This document shows, piece by piece, positions 1 to 11,158 of a stretch of DNA of 64,000 nt. The notes under the pieces were generated by a model. The model did not search any database and was not told where the DNA came from. It worked only from the letters and a program-made list of their open reading frames with translations. The DNA is taken from the NCBI GenBank assembly GCA_958496175.1, contig OY292275.1, positions 28,125,001 through 28,189,000 of the forward strand, in the 5' to 3' direction. Positions within the stretch are counted from its first letter, which is position 1, and each line of letters opens with the position of its first letter. Source of the DNA: Sisyra terminalis. Taxonomy: Eukaryota > Arthropoda > Insecta > Neuroptera > Sisyridae. The position numbers and the translations under genes are program-made.

Positions 1-75
1 TTGATATTATTTTATCGTTCGAGAGTTCTAGAAAGAAATAATCGCTCGCGTATTTTCCAGAAAATCCTTCTTTCT
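1..75 (-). repeat. Diverged repeat unit, reverse orientation
   Basis: Read on the minus strand this matches the units at 1100-1640: a core like GCGAGTGATTATTT, then TAGAACTCTCGAACGATAAA. The same orientation recurs at 1029-1110, so the RTE relic at 115-960 lies between two same-orientation copies. The match is by eye and diverged. Confidence 0.55.
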
Positions 76-114
76 TCTTTTGGTACTCCTTCAACGTTGA
101 AGATTGTCTATTAT

Positions 115-960
115 CATGGAATTTTTATTTTTGATACAGTAGCGCAGAAGAGTCTACCAGTGCTTTTTCGGAACCTCCCACGAATGAACTCACCACGAAG
201 TCAGGAAGTCCTTTCTTCTTTCCAGAGCTTCTTTCCTTCAATCCGTCCCTAAATGATAAGGTGGAGTAAGAGAAATTTGTTGTTACACATGGCGTGGTCA
301 AAGTACAGTAACTTTTTCTTATTTATGGATATCGTAAGAGTTCTTGTGGTATTAAGTTTCGTTAGTACTTTTTCATTTCGCACGTGATCCCTCCAAACTT
401 TTTTCAGGAATTGGCAATGAACCCACATTACAAATGAGGTAATTTTATCTTCCAGTCTCTGTATAAGAGTTCATCCTTCCATTCCGTATAAGACACTAGA
501 GAACACATAGCACTTAACCATTTTAGCCGCAGTTCTCCAAGTTCCCCAAGTTCGATCCCTAAAGTTTTTTCTCATATTTGGGAGATTCCTCTCACTTGCT
601 CAATGCATATTTCCTGTATTTCATGTATATTTCCTGCTCCATATGCCAGTTCTCGTTGATATTATATATCCATACATATACCACACATCCGAGGCATTTG
701 AACTGCTCCACTCTTCCTACTCTATCTCTATTTACTCTATTTCACCGTCCGAGTTAGACATACGGGGATTCGGTCTCGTTTGGAAATTACCATGAACTTG
801 GTCTTCTTTTTTTATTTATTTTTATTCCGTACTTATAGCTTGCGAGGTTAACACTATCCAAAAGGGAAGGTCCTCCACAGTAGATGCAATGAGGATCGTG
901 TCGTCTGCGTATTTGAGTTTGTTGATAAGCTAGCCATTAATTCTTATGTAGTAATCCTTT
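115..960 (-). pseudogene. RTE-like non-LTR retrotransposon relic, RT C-terminal half
   Basis: On the minus strand, broken frames spell the 3' half of an RTE-type endonuclease/reverse transcriptase. LINKLKYADDTILIAS carries the catalytic YADD box (897-911). It is followed by TKFMVIS, VEQFKCLG (about 705), AAKMVKCYVFSSVLYGME (about 500), HAMCNNKFLLLHLIIQGRIE (about 260) and, near 130, VSKIKI. These blocks occur in the order usual for the C-terminal region of insect RTE elements. Several stops and frame changes show the copy is dead. The endonuclease and the N-terminal RT are absent, as expected of a 5'-truncated insertion. The assignment rests on remembered family motifs and could be another clade with a similar C-terminus. 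Confidence 0.75.
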
Positions 961-1028
961 ATATAAATCCAAATGTAGTGCAAAGTTGACGTTTAGAGCT
1001 TTTTAATAAATATTAGTAGTGTTTCGAT

Positions 1029-1645
1029 TTTTTTTTTGTTCCAACAATTGGTGTTTTTTTTTTGTCGCTTGAGAGTTCTGAAAGACAAATTTTTGTTACT
1101 TGCATATTTTCTTCTTTCAGAATTCTCAAACGACAAAAAAAACTTATATTAAGTTAATGGTGCAAAACAAATTCAAAATTTCATTATTTGAAAAATCACT
1201 CAAATCGAGCTCTTTCTTTACATAGTTTTTTTTTTTTGAAAAAATATGCAAGCAAATTTTTTTCTTTTTCTATTCTCGAGTGGCAATAAACTACCAATTA
1301 TGACCAATTAGTTGAGAAATAAAAATTTTGAAATTTCAATATTTGAGAAACGTCAAGAGCTTTTTGGCGCAAAACAATTTAAAAATAGAAGCTTCTTCTA
1401 TAAATGGCGTACACCGAAAAAATAATCAAGTGATAACATTTTATCTTTTAGCTTCTCTTGAGCGACAAAAACATCAATTAATGATACAAAAGAAATCAAA
1501 ATAATAATTTTATATTTATATAAAATCTGTACACGTCAACTTAGTTCTATATAGGATTTTTCTGGAAAATATGCGAGTGATAATTTTTTTTCTAGAACTA
1601 TTGAACGACCATAAAATCACCAAAATATTTCGTAGTTATTTTTAC
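1029..1645. repeat. Degenerate tandem/inverted repeat array, period about 150-180 bp
   Basis: A unit containing (A)TATGCRAGTGATAA, a T/C-rich tract, AGAA(C/T)TCTCRARCGACAAAA and ACCAATTA recurs at about 1113, 1268, 1447 and 1596 in plus orientation, with a minus-orientation copy at 1029-1110. The copies at 1061 and 1113 form a head-to-head inverted pair. Between cores a second shared segment (ATTTCAATATTTGAGAAA, GGTGCAAAACAA) also repeats. The units are too diverged for an exact consensus by eye. Confidence 0.6.
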
Positions 1646-1649
1646 AAAT

Positions 1650-2990
1650 TCCAAAAATGTAGTGCTAATTCGATGAACGTCAATATATTTCAATACTGAA
1701 ACATTAGTTTTTAATTTTTTGTTTATTTTTTTATAATATTCGAGTCATTGTTCAACATCAATAAAGAAAGAGCAATTATTGATTTGGTGTCAAGAGAAAG
1801 AATTCACTGAATGGCTCACATTTTGAGACTGGTTTCGTTTGAATTATAAGTTTATCCTAAAATAAACACAATGTTTTGTTTTGGACAACCTTAACCATTA
1901 AATGAGCTTTAAATATCAGCTCTATCAGCTTAGGGATATCAGACTTATGCCATAAAAGAAAATTAGAAGATTAATTATATGTTTTTCGTATTTTTTTCTT
2001 TTCTAGGATCTTTTCTAGTCTAGTATCCCTTGCTTATATTCGGTTTCAATTTTTAAAGACTACACTACTTAATTTTTTTTCGGATATTTTAATTATTTTA
2101 CACTTTCTACACTTAAATATATAGTACGGTAATGTAATAGGTTTTTATATAGAATTACAAAATTAATTTGTAATATAATACACAATTACTGCAAAGGAAG
2201 ATCAGTAAATCTATTAGTATTTATTACTTAAATTTTATACCGTGTGTCTATAAAACTTACCTTACACTAAAATTACCTTATTATGAGGATATTATGAGAG
2301 GCAGTAGTAGTTACTGGAATTCTCTTGGACTTACTTAAAAAGCTATTTGCAGGTTAGTTAGTCCTGATAATGTTAAATTTTGTAATTCCTTGGCATATTC
2401 ATCAAATTTGCTAGATAAGGAATTGTAAGTTCTTTTTGCGTTATTTTGTTTTCCAAATAATTGGAAATGTTAAGGAGGTTTCTGAGAAATATTATTAGAT
2501 GTTAAATTTCAACTTCGAAAATTAGAAACTTCCGATTGATTTTACATTTCTGACTTCGGATTCGGCTCCGCTAATTTTGAAGCGGAAGTTAATCGGAGGT
2601 AAATCTTTCAAGCTTCTGTTTGTTAAAAACAATTGATGACATATATATTCTTAACAACCACATTTGATTGAACAGTTTTCACGAAGTAAATTTGTATTGC
2701 CTAATTCACAGGCTAAATTCGTTTTGTTCACAACGAAGGTATTTAATTATAACTAAATTATTAATTTTGTAAATGTCATAACATCTGTGCACCAAAATTA
2801 TTATTCAAATGCATAACATAGTACAGCTTTATAAGATTATTGATTTAGAATAAACATTGTAAAAAATTAAGAAAAATACCCCCCTTCTTGAATCGACACC
2901 TAGATTTAATACGTAAAACCTAAATTATAAATTTATTATTTCTGTCCCCTTAAAAAATCCCCAGGACATGATCTCTTAATAGAGGAAATA
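1650..2990. other. AT-rich non-coding stretch
   Basis: No supported gene. The only structure noticed is a short imperfect inverted repeat near 2525-2605 around CTTCCGATTGATTTTAC and its partner AAGTTAATCGGAGGTAAATC. Confidence 0.6.
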
Positions 2991-2994
2991 CTTC

Positions 2995-3960
2995 AGTGCG
3001 ATGGAAATACTTCATAATTATTCTTATTCCTAAGCCAAGCAAACCAATATCAGACCAACAAGCTTACTTCCTTTACTTTCAAAAATACTGGAACTTATTC
3101 TTAAAAGAGTATTTCCTATCCGCAAAAGTAGAAATATAGTTCCTTCTCACCAATTTGGCTTCAGAAGCCATCAACTCAACAATGTTTTAGAATGGTGGAC
3201 GAAATCTCTGCAGCCCTCGAAAAAAAGCATTATTGCCAAGTAGCATTCTTGGATGATACACAGGCGTTCGATCGCGTGTAGCATCCAGAAGTGCTATATA
3301 AATTCAAACAACTCCTCCGAACCCATTCCTACCTTATCTTAGCCCTATCTCTCCAATCGATGTTTTAGAGTAGAGTGCAACAACGAATTCTCTTCCTTTA
3401 TACCTATTCAAGCTAGTGTCCCCCAAGGCAGTATATTGTCACTAGTGCTTTACACAGTTTACATTGCAGATGTCCCTACGCATCCAAATACTATGTTAGC
3501 CACCTACACTGATGATACAGCAATTTTTTCCTCTGACCTCAACAAAATGCAACAGCACCTTGACCTCTTGATGGAGTGGAGTCAAAATTGGAAAATAAAA
3601 ATTAACAACGAGAAGTGTGTAAATGTCATATTTACTTTAAATAAAAAAATATGCCCACCACTTGAATGTACGGAGCAGAACTGTGGGGCTCCACTAAAAC
3701 TGTCAACAACAACGAATCCTTCCAATCCAAAATCCTGTAAAAAATCCTCAACGCCCCCTTTTACGTAAAAAATGAAATAATTCAATAAAATCTGAATATA
3801 CCCTACGAAGTCCAAAAATCATTTCCAACACATTCCTAAAGTTTCATGAAATACTATCCCCTCTTTTACAAATTTAAAAGTACAAATACAACCATCCATC
3901 CAACCTTCAAAAAATTTTCCACGACGTTTAAAAAAACGATGGCCAGAAAACCATCTTAAC
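2995..3960 (+). pseudogene. Decayed Jockey-like retrotransposon pol (RT and C-terminus)
   Basis: Fragments in several plus frames read as a Jockey-type reverse transcriptase: a PKPSKPISDQ-like block near 3030, HQFGFRSHQLNN near 3150, FLDDTQAFDRV near 3250, a PQGS.LS block near 3425, then the open stretch 3436-3768 with ATYTDDTAIFSS (YTDD in place of YADD, 3504-3515) and WKIKINNEKC. After CPPLECTEQN the sequence jumps to LWGSTKTVNNNESFQSKIL and ILNAPFYVKNEII, the family's C-terminal region, so an internal deletion joins the RT palm/thumb to the C-terminus. Many stops and frameshifts. A 3' UTR may run to about 4150. It is more diverged than, and not a simple copy of, the intact element at 23442. 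Confidence 0.8.
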
Positions 3961-4990
3961 AATAACTAGAGAGTTTCAATGCTGATTGGTGCCTCTCATC
4001 AAGCCCTTAAATCTAGTGTCTTCGACTTGAATTTCTGTTTAAGTTGAAGTACACTTTTTGTTTTAACATTGTACTTTTTGCTTATTCTATTGTTTTTTGT
4101 ATAGATTGCAAATTTTTCTTTTATGATTTTTTTTTCTATAACTCTGTCAGTAACAGTTGGTATATTTACATTTTAATTTGAACTATTTTTCAAAGAATTT
4201 TCAGCGTTAAACAGCTGAAATCTTTACGGGTTAAAAGATTTAACAGTATCCCAATTTATCGTTAATATTGCCTAAATTTTTACACTGAATGCACTGTAAT
4301 CATGTTTTTTTCCCGGAAAATGTTATTGTTTTTTTGATGTTTAAGAAATTAACGATATTTTTAGCTCTTGTAGAAATAAAAAGTTTGATTTTCGAGAGTC
4401 ACAACTTTTCGCTCTAACAATAATAATCTATCACAATGTTTATATTTATATGAAACTTTTTTTAACAATTCACTTTTTACGTTTTTCATTATACTTGCAG
4501 TGGATTTCGAAACCCTGATTGTTTTAATTTTTTTTGCGTCTTGATGATGTCTGCGTTTGTCACTAATCAAACAAGTACGTTACGTAATTTTTGTTATAAT
4601 TCTACCTACACACTTGAACACAAACATGCAATCAATAATTTACACTTAATAATAAGAAAACACTTGTTTCGTCAAAATAAATATCAATTCACTAACATCT
4701 TCGTAACCATTTTTTCAATTGAAATATAAAAGTAGAGTAAATAATTGTTTTAAATCGATTTAAATGCTAAGTTCTGAAGCACTACGTAAAATTTCCGCCA
4801 AATTTAAGTGGCTATGAGAGCAAAGAAATAAAATCTTCACTTGTCGATTGTAAACATATGTCTAATCTGATGGGAGTTTGTATCTCTGAATAAAGTTTCC
4901 AAGTTTTTAAACTTTGATATTTTTCTTATAACTGCTAAACCAATTTTGTTTGCTTAGTAGCGTTACGATAAGGTTATTAAATTCCAACAA
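3961..4990. other. AT-rich non-coding stretch
   Basis: Holds the probable 3' trailer of the preceding retroelement relic (to about 4150). Nothing else recognised; the open frames here are short and of AT-rich, random-looking composition. Confidence 0.5.
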
Positions 4991-4999
4991 CTATAACAA

Positions 5000-5390
5000 T
5001 AAATATTACGGATTTTCTGTATGGTGGTGGGTTCAGCCTCCTGCGTGGTTGAATTCTTCCCTCCAGCGTTATATATCCCTGCAAGGCTCTTCAAATTGGA
5101 GTAGTTCATTCCTTGTTTCAATAAATTTAGTATCTCTTTTCGTCTTCTTCCTCTTTTCTTGGGTTCTTTAAGTTTTTTTCTTCCATAAAAAGACATATGA
5201 ATTCTTTTCATATCAGAATGTTGTTTCCATATTCAGTTAGAGCGTTTGTATCGACCATATCGACGATAGTTCCTTCTTCCTTGCCTCTTCAGAATATTTC
5301 CACGTTTATGACAAGATCCATCCATTTAATTTTCTTCATTTTTCTCCAGCACTGCGTTTCAAAACTCTTTAGATATGTCTTTTCTGCCAA
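5000..5390 (-). pseudogene. RTE-like retrotransposon relic, extreme C-terminus
   Basis: Minus-strand reading in shifting frames gives SFETQCWRKMKKIKWMDLV (about 5370-5310), then KKRGRRRKEILNLLKQGM and NYSNLKSLAGIYNAG (within 4963-5211). This is the order seen in the C-terminal tail of insect and vertebrate RTE-type polymerases (a W-R-x-M motif, then a KRGRRRK basic block). Only the last ~130 codons survive, with at least one frameshift. It is a different relic from 115-960, which has a different tail. Confidence 0.65.
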
Positions 5391-5399
5391 CCATTTTTA

Positions 5400-6330
5400 A
5401 AACTACAGTTAAAAATAACAGTTGGGCAAATTTCATTGAAAAAGGTAGTCTGGGGAAAATTGTATTGTCAAGATATTTTTAAAGATACCAAAAGTATTCT
5501 AAAACCAGTGCCTTTAATATAGAATATAGTTTTCGTATCTATTATTTTAATTTTTTTACCTTGGAAAGTAATCAGTCAAAAGATTTTTGCAAAAATTTCG
5601 AAAAAGTTTTAAAATTGTTTTTCTTATTAAGACAGTAAAATTTTATGAAGGAAAGGAAACTCACTTATCCTTTGTTTTTGTGTTAAATACTTTAATCACA
5701 ATCGATAGTATAAGTTTAAGTCTTGTGAATATACTTTTTTTCTTTTTATTCTTTACAAAAACGGCCGGAAACCTTAAAATGTTAATTTTCTCAAGTCAAT
5801 ATTTAAAAAGGAACTGAATGAAAATTAGAAAAATTTGACAGAATATTCTTTATACAAATTGAAATTTCACATAAAAAGACTCTATGACTGAGACATAACT
5901 ATATTTAAAGTACTAGAGCAGTGAATTTTAGGAAAAATGCTATCCTTCTTCAAGCTCGTGTAGTGCAAAGTTAGCCAACGAGGACTTGACATTTTTGTAA
6001 TTGACATTGAAAGAATGATATATAAACCATTATATTCAATAACGTATCAAATATTTCAACTTTAAAAAAACAATGTGCAGTAATAACAATAAGTAACAGT
6101 TCTTATTTTTTATTTGGTTAGAGTGTAATGATCATCAAAGTTCAAGCTTTTGGAAGTCACAAAGAATCTAATTTGATTATAACTTATACGGACATATCTG
6201 TGATAGCATCTCTTTTAATTCACGGGTAAACAATATTCAAATCTTTCATTATGTATATTCTCCATTTGCTCCTGAAATATTCTCTCGTCATTCTTAAAAA
6301 AAAAACATATTTCTTGCTTGATCTTTATTC
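5400..6330. other. AT-rich non-coding stretch
   Basis: Nothing recognised beyond short random-looking open frames. Confidence 0.5.
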
Positions 6331-6366
6331 GCAACGTTTCAGCTCCTTTCTTGAGCCTTCCACAGG
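6331..6366 (-). other. Penelope/hammerhead-like motif
   Basis: On the minus strand the segment reads CTGTGGAAG, a GGCTC...GAGCT stem with a 7-nt loop, then GAAACGTTGC. The layout CTG-x-GA-AG / stem / GAAACGTTG is the same as in both arms of the palindrome at 36460-36860. It resembles the core-like motif linked to Penelope-like elements. No Penelope coding sequence is seen nearby, so this is an isolated relic or a convergent sequence. Confidence 0.4.
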
Positions 6367-6369
6367 TTT

Positions 6370-7040
6370 TCATAAACAATCGCTTTAACTTTTTCAACAA
6401 TAATCCACGTCATGATTCATTTTAAGATACGATACAGTTAATAAAGTAATACTAAAAGCTTCTAACATCCATAAAAAATATAAATAAATAAACAAAATTA
6501 GTTATAAATGATACTGTTTTCTCGTGTGCTGTGTGGTCGTGTTTTAAGAAATCCAGACAAAAGAATATTAGACTTAAAAATAATCACAGATTCAATCAGA
6601 TGTGAAGAGAATATACTGGCGAGGATACAACGACACTACTTGTTTTCCTACCGATTAAACATTAATAATTTTGTAAAATGCACGTATTATAAGTACGGTT
6701 CTATGATTGCTGCCCAATAGAAAATTCCTCCCACGAACATTGCCTATAAAAAATTTGAACTAGCATTGTCGCTTACACGAAAGTTACCCACATATATATT
6801 TACTCATAGGGAAAATTTCTCATATAGAAATTAACGTACAATGATATATCCTCACATAGAATTTAACCCATACCAAAAATATTTTATTTAGTTCTTAGTT
6901 ACATTGTATTTTATTATTAGTATTGTAATACACTTCTAACCTGTTTGAAAAAAATATCCAGGTTTTTGAAAAAGTAATAAATTTTATTAAAAATAAGCGC
7001 TCATGTTCCTTTTATTGACGTCAATATTTGGTCACGTTTA
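6370..7040. other. AT-rich non-coding stretch
   Basis: No gene or repeat recognised. Confidence 0.5.
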
Positions 7041-7041
7041 A

Positions 7042-7043
<2 letters not shown>

Positions 7044-7112
<69 letters not shown>

Positions 7113-7120
7113 GTCTGTCT
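7044..7120. repeat. (CT)n microsatellite
   Basis: About 38 nearly uninterrupted CT units ending in GTCTGTCTG. On the other strand it is a GAGA tract. Confidence 0.97.
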
Positions 7121-7424
7121 GAGTCAATGTTAACATTGCAAGATGCCCTATCAGTCACCAAGTTATCTGCCGACGCGATTTAGTATGCTCTTAATCATAT
7201 TTCGCTTTTTTCGTTTTTAATGAGCTACTACAAGTTGAAATCCTCCACCTCTTCTGTAACATTAGAAATGACAGTAGTGTTGCCTAGCTTAAGTAGAATC
7301 TCACAAGACCACAACTTAGATGCGAAATATCCGATTGCGAAGACAGCTAATAATTTTAGATAGATGAGAAATTTAACTTTGGCTTTAATGGCCAAGAGAT
7401 AATTAAAAAATAAGTCAAGATGTA

Positions 7425-8001
7425 CTAAACCAAATTTCTCAATGTTTTCTTTTACTTATTTCAATTTGCAACGTTTTGTGAGATAATTCCGACTTCATCC
7501 GGCGATCTTAAAATATTCATTGAAAATACATAATTTCGTAATACAAGTCATTACATCTGATATCTAGCAAATACAAATTGGAGTCTGAGATAAGTACTGA
7601 CTGGCATGCCTTTTCGTTTATTAACAACTAGTAGTTGCCCGTTGCATTCGCAACTAAAGGTTTTATCTCAATAAAATGTTTAGTATGAGATAATGTAGAG
7701 TTAATCAACAATCGAAATTTTAAATTTAATAAAGTGTTGTTAGTTAAAAAACCTGTATCTAAAATTATATTAAGAAATATTTTTTTATATCATTCTAATA
7801 ACAACATTTTAAATAACGTCATTTCACTAAATTAGTATGAAATTTTAATACTTATGTAGTACTTATACCAAATTGTCGATTTTAAATTTTGGTTCGTCTT
7901 TCAACAATCAAACTTTTTAAAATCTATTTTTTTATGAAACAATGGTTGTGATCTGGAGTAATTATATATTCGGCTGAAAAGCAAAAAGGTAGCGATTTTT
8001 G

Positions 8002-8064
<63 letters not shown>

Positions 8065-8990
8065 CATATATATTTCATATATTTCACTGCCAAATCAAAT
8101 ATAAATTCTTCGATACTAACTCGGTAAATGAAACAATTTGAAAACCAATTATTGTTATTGAAAATAAATAAAATATTCGAATTTACTTCCACGCTTTCCA
8201 CTTATTTCCAACAATTTTGTATGTACAACGTCCAAATGTGCGAAATCGAATAGTTTTTTAGTCATGTTAATTAACATAAAGGTCATTAGTTTTTTCCGTC
8301 TTACATTGTATTTTCAAATATAAGTGCACATTTGTGTCGATGAAATTTGGAAACTGTTTTCTTTATACGATGCAAATATATAATAAGAAAGGGTTTTTGA
8401 AAATTTCTCCCCTAAGAGAGTGAAAAACGGTAGCAAAGTTTGTAAGGGATAACGTTTAATAAACAATCGAAATTATCAATAATCAATCAAAGTCCGTTAA
8501 AAGCGAATATTTACAACTGGCTAACTATTTGTCGCGCTTTTATTACAAATAATATAAATTTAAATTCATAAAAAATTGTACCATCGGGTACGTAAATAAT
8601 TATTTAATGTGCTTGAGTAATAATATTTTGACAAACGTAAATAGTTGTTCTGAAAAAAAATACAAAAATAATAACAAATTTTATTGAATTTTGAATGTCG
8701 TGCGCTGTGTCAACTTAACCCTACCAACGTTTTGAACGCGTAAGTGGGGATAACAGAGCGCACGCGCATAGCTCTGAATGCACGGACGGCAAGATAGTCA
8801 ATTTATATATAAGATTATTTTTACGAAAATTCTTAATATCATTTCCTAGATACTTAAAAATCAAGATTAATTGATAAGCGATTAGTTGATAAACGAAAAC
8901 AAGTCAATACTTATCTTAGACTCCAATTTGTCAGATGCAATGATTGTATGTATCACTAGGCTATGTTTTTTCAAAGAATATTTTCAGGCA
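7425..8990. mobile_element. ~1.5-kb element with long inverted termini, non-coding
   Basis: The left end (about 7490-7635, containing AAATTGGAGTCTGAGATAAG and TTTTCGTTTATTAAC) is matched in reverse complement by 8880-8990 (CTTATCTTAGACTCCAATTT). A third copy of the terminus at 37480-37690 extends the homology outward to about 7425. No transposase is visible; the interior holds a TA microsatellite and a small palindrome (AGTTGC...GCAACT near 7630). Superfamily not determined. Confidence 0.55.
8005..8060. repeat. (TA)n microsatellite
   Basis: Uninterrupted TA dinucleotides inside the inverted-terminus element. The tyrosine/isoleucine open frame running through it is an artefact of the repeat. 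Confidence 0.97.
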
Positions 8991-9668
8991 CTCTTACCAC
9001 TCGTCCGTTGTGCCTTAACTTAATAGCTTATCTATTTGAATTTGAATTTTCCCTGTCGCTATGGCAGAAAAACATAATTTCTTCTGCGAGAATTTCTGAG
9101 ATGGTATCGCTAATTATATAACCTAAAACAAATGTAGTGTTCTTTTTCCGTCTATTGAAGGATGCCGCAGTCGACCTGCTACAGTGCTACCTGCTATTTT
9201 TTTTACCTTACCTATTCACTTCCTCGATGGCGCCTGGCTCGTAATCCGGGACGTTGACTTGGGCTAGCACGGATAAGTTTTGTGTAACTTCGGATAAGAT
9301 TTTAGAAGTCGATCTTTATCGCTCTGGCCCATCTGATAAAGCTCTGTAGGCTGGCATTTTCTATTTTTTCCCCCTTAATACTTGAGATCTTGAAACGCTG
9401 TAATTTTATGGTAAAATAAGCTCGTGAAAATTTTACCTATATGACTTATGTAGTTTGTTAATGAGGCTCCCTCAATGCCTTTTTAAGAGTAGTTTAATAT
9501 TATACAAACACATTACCTACAGGTGGCCGCTCCAAAATTGATAGGTTACTTGAGTTTGAATTTTGTATCGAGCAAATTTTCAATATTTCTTGATTTAGGA
9601 ATGTTTCTTAACTCAAGAGTCGCTAAAGACCTTGGTAGTTTAAAAGTGACAGTAAATAAAAGTATAGA
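8991..9668. other. Non-coding flank of the I-like element, with a GC-richer patch
   Basis: Between about 9160 and 9330 the composition is clearly richer in GC than the surroundings. On the minus strand 9315-9212 is open and ends in AATAG followed by GTAAGG, a possible small exon with donor. On the plus strand an open frame (9523-9726) runs across the presumed insertion point of the retroelement, so it is not trusted. Confidence 0.35.
9658..9668 (+). repeat. Probable target-site duplication, left copy
   Basis: AAAAGTATAGA, repeated at 15021-15031 directly after the A-rich tail of the I-like element. Some of the As may belong to the tail, so the informative core is GTATAGA. Confidence 0.6.
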
Positions 9669-9861
9669 CATTCAAAATCTGACTGCGGTCGAATGCAGAT
9701 CAATAACATTTTGTGAAAACGAGTGAAGTGAATATATATACCTATATATAATTTGCAAACAAGATCAAACACCACCTCACTTACCTACCAGGTGAGTGAA
9801 AAACAATAAATTGTATCATTCAATTATCAAAACCTGACTTAATTAAATTAAAATCTACAAA

Positions 9862-11118
9862 ATGAACCCAAATACCAACACCAACACCACCACTTACGCC
9901 CAAATGACACAAAAAAATAAACCAACAACTCTAACATTCCCCACGAAACATCAAGCAATAATTTTCGAGAGCATAAACAATGCCAAAATCTCAGACTACA
10001 TTAAACAAGTTGGAACCCAAATAGATCCAAAGAATATTTTATTTGCCTCTCGACTGTCAAACAACAGAATCTGCATCTACCTCACATCAACAGAAATTGT
10101 TGATCACTACATAAACAAATATAATAAAATTAAAATAAATGACTCGATCTTAACATGTCGTCGTTTATTGACACCATCAATTAAACTCACGATCTCAAAC
10201 GTATGCCCAACCATACCCCATCATATAATTATAGCTGCGCTAACCCAAGCCAACATTGAGGTGATGTCATCAATGCAGTTTATACGCGTGGGAATGCAAG
10301 AAGAACAATACCGCCACATATGCAGTTTTCGTCGATATATCTATGTGAAGTCGTATGATCCAACAAAGCATCCCGACTCAATAGTGATAAATTACGAAAA
10401 TGAAGATTACCGGGTATTCCTTGGAGAGGGAATAGCGCACAATAAACCACCAACTCAAGACCAAAATCCAGAAGAACAACTATCCGAGATAAATACTCGA
10501 ACTGAACCAGAAGAAGAAAATAGAAAACGACCAAGGGTGTCTAGCAATAGCTCCCAAGAAGCCATACCCTCCTCAACCAAAAACCAAATGTCCAACCCAA
10601 CAACACAAAAAACAAACCAAACCCAATTAATAGAAAAAATAGACTCTCCAGAAATCTCTGATATCCCAATTAAACCCGTCTCCCAAAAACCAACTCAAGA
10701 AAGCACCACTGAAGAAGAAAATAGAAAAAAACAAAAACTTTCTAATATTAACCCACACGACATTGACCAGGGATCAACCAAAAAGTCAGCTTCTTACAAA
10801 AAATTCTCGTTCAAAGAAGCCTTGGAACCTTTCCGAACCAAAATCGATAAAGATGCACCAATAAAAACTGACGAACTTGTCGAACTCCTACACAAAGCAT
10901 CTGAGGAAGTAATCATACTTCCAACCATCGAAAAATATACTTCCGACACGTCATGGGTCGTCGACACCTTGCGTGCCCTCCACGGAAAAGTAGACAGAAG
11001 TACCAAAATTCGAATCAGCAAAATCACAAAAAAAATCACAAAGGAGCTCGAAACGGCCTATCTAGATGAAGAATCGGCTGGATCATCCCGGGAGATTACA
11101 GATGAAGACTGTCAGTAA
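9862..11118 (+). CDS. Retrotransposon ORF1 protein (RNA-binding, RRM-like)
   Basis: A 418-aa protein expected to bind the element's own RNA and form the particle that brings ORF2 protein to it. The N-terminus is N/T-rich. Residues about 28-110 and 107-190 look like two RRM-like folds: ITLTSTEI-type and TISNVCPTIPHHII segments, with FRRYIYVKSY as an RNP-like strand. There is no CCHC zinc knuckle, unlike most Jockey and I ORF1 proteins. The region 195-310 is charged and probably disordered, and contains a repeated block, EEENRKRPRV (218-226) and EEENRKKQKL (284-293), each resembling a basic nuclear-localisation signal. The C-terminal ~100 residues are helical and charged, ending in an acidic tail. 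The frame is intact. The start is the first ATG of the frame, in an ACAAAATGAA context. Domain calls are inferences from pattern. Confidence 0.8.
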   Translation: MNPNTNTNTTTYAQMTQKNKPTTLTFPTKHQAIIFESINNAKISDYIKQVGTQIDPKNILFASRLSNNRICIYLTSTEIVDHYINKYNKIKINDSILTCRRLLTPSIKLTISNVCPTIPHHIIIAALTQANIEVMSSMQFIRVGMQEEQYRHICSFRRYIYVKSYDPTKHPDSIVINYENEDYRVFLGEGIAHNKPPTQDQNPEEQLSEINTRTEPEEENRKRPRVSSNSSQEAIPSSTKNQMSNPTTQKTNQTQLIEKIDSPEISDIPIKPVSQKPTQESTTEEENRKKQKLSNINPHDIDQGSTKKSASYKKFSFKEALEPFRTKIDKDAPIKTDELVELLHKASEEVIILPTIEKYTSDTSWVVDTLRALHGKVDRSTKIRISKITKKITKELETAYLDEESAGSSREITDEDCQ

Positions 11119-11158
11119 CATACAAAAATATTAATACAAAACTTATATTCTTCCAATA

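Noticed and set aside
1..252. 83-codon plus-strand open frame at the window edge
   Set aside because: Antisense shadow of the RTE-like relic and repeat unit.
8004..8201. Minus-strand frame ending in repeated IY
   Set aside because: Product of the TA microsatellite.
9523..9726. Plus-strand frame before the I-like element
   Set aside because: It crosses the predicted insertion boundary (9669) and so joins flank and 5' UTR.
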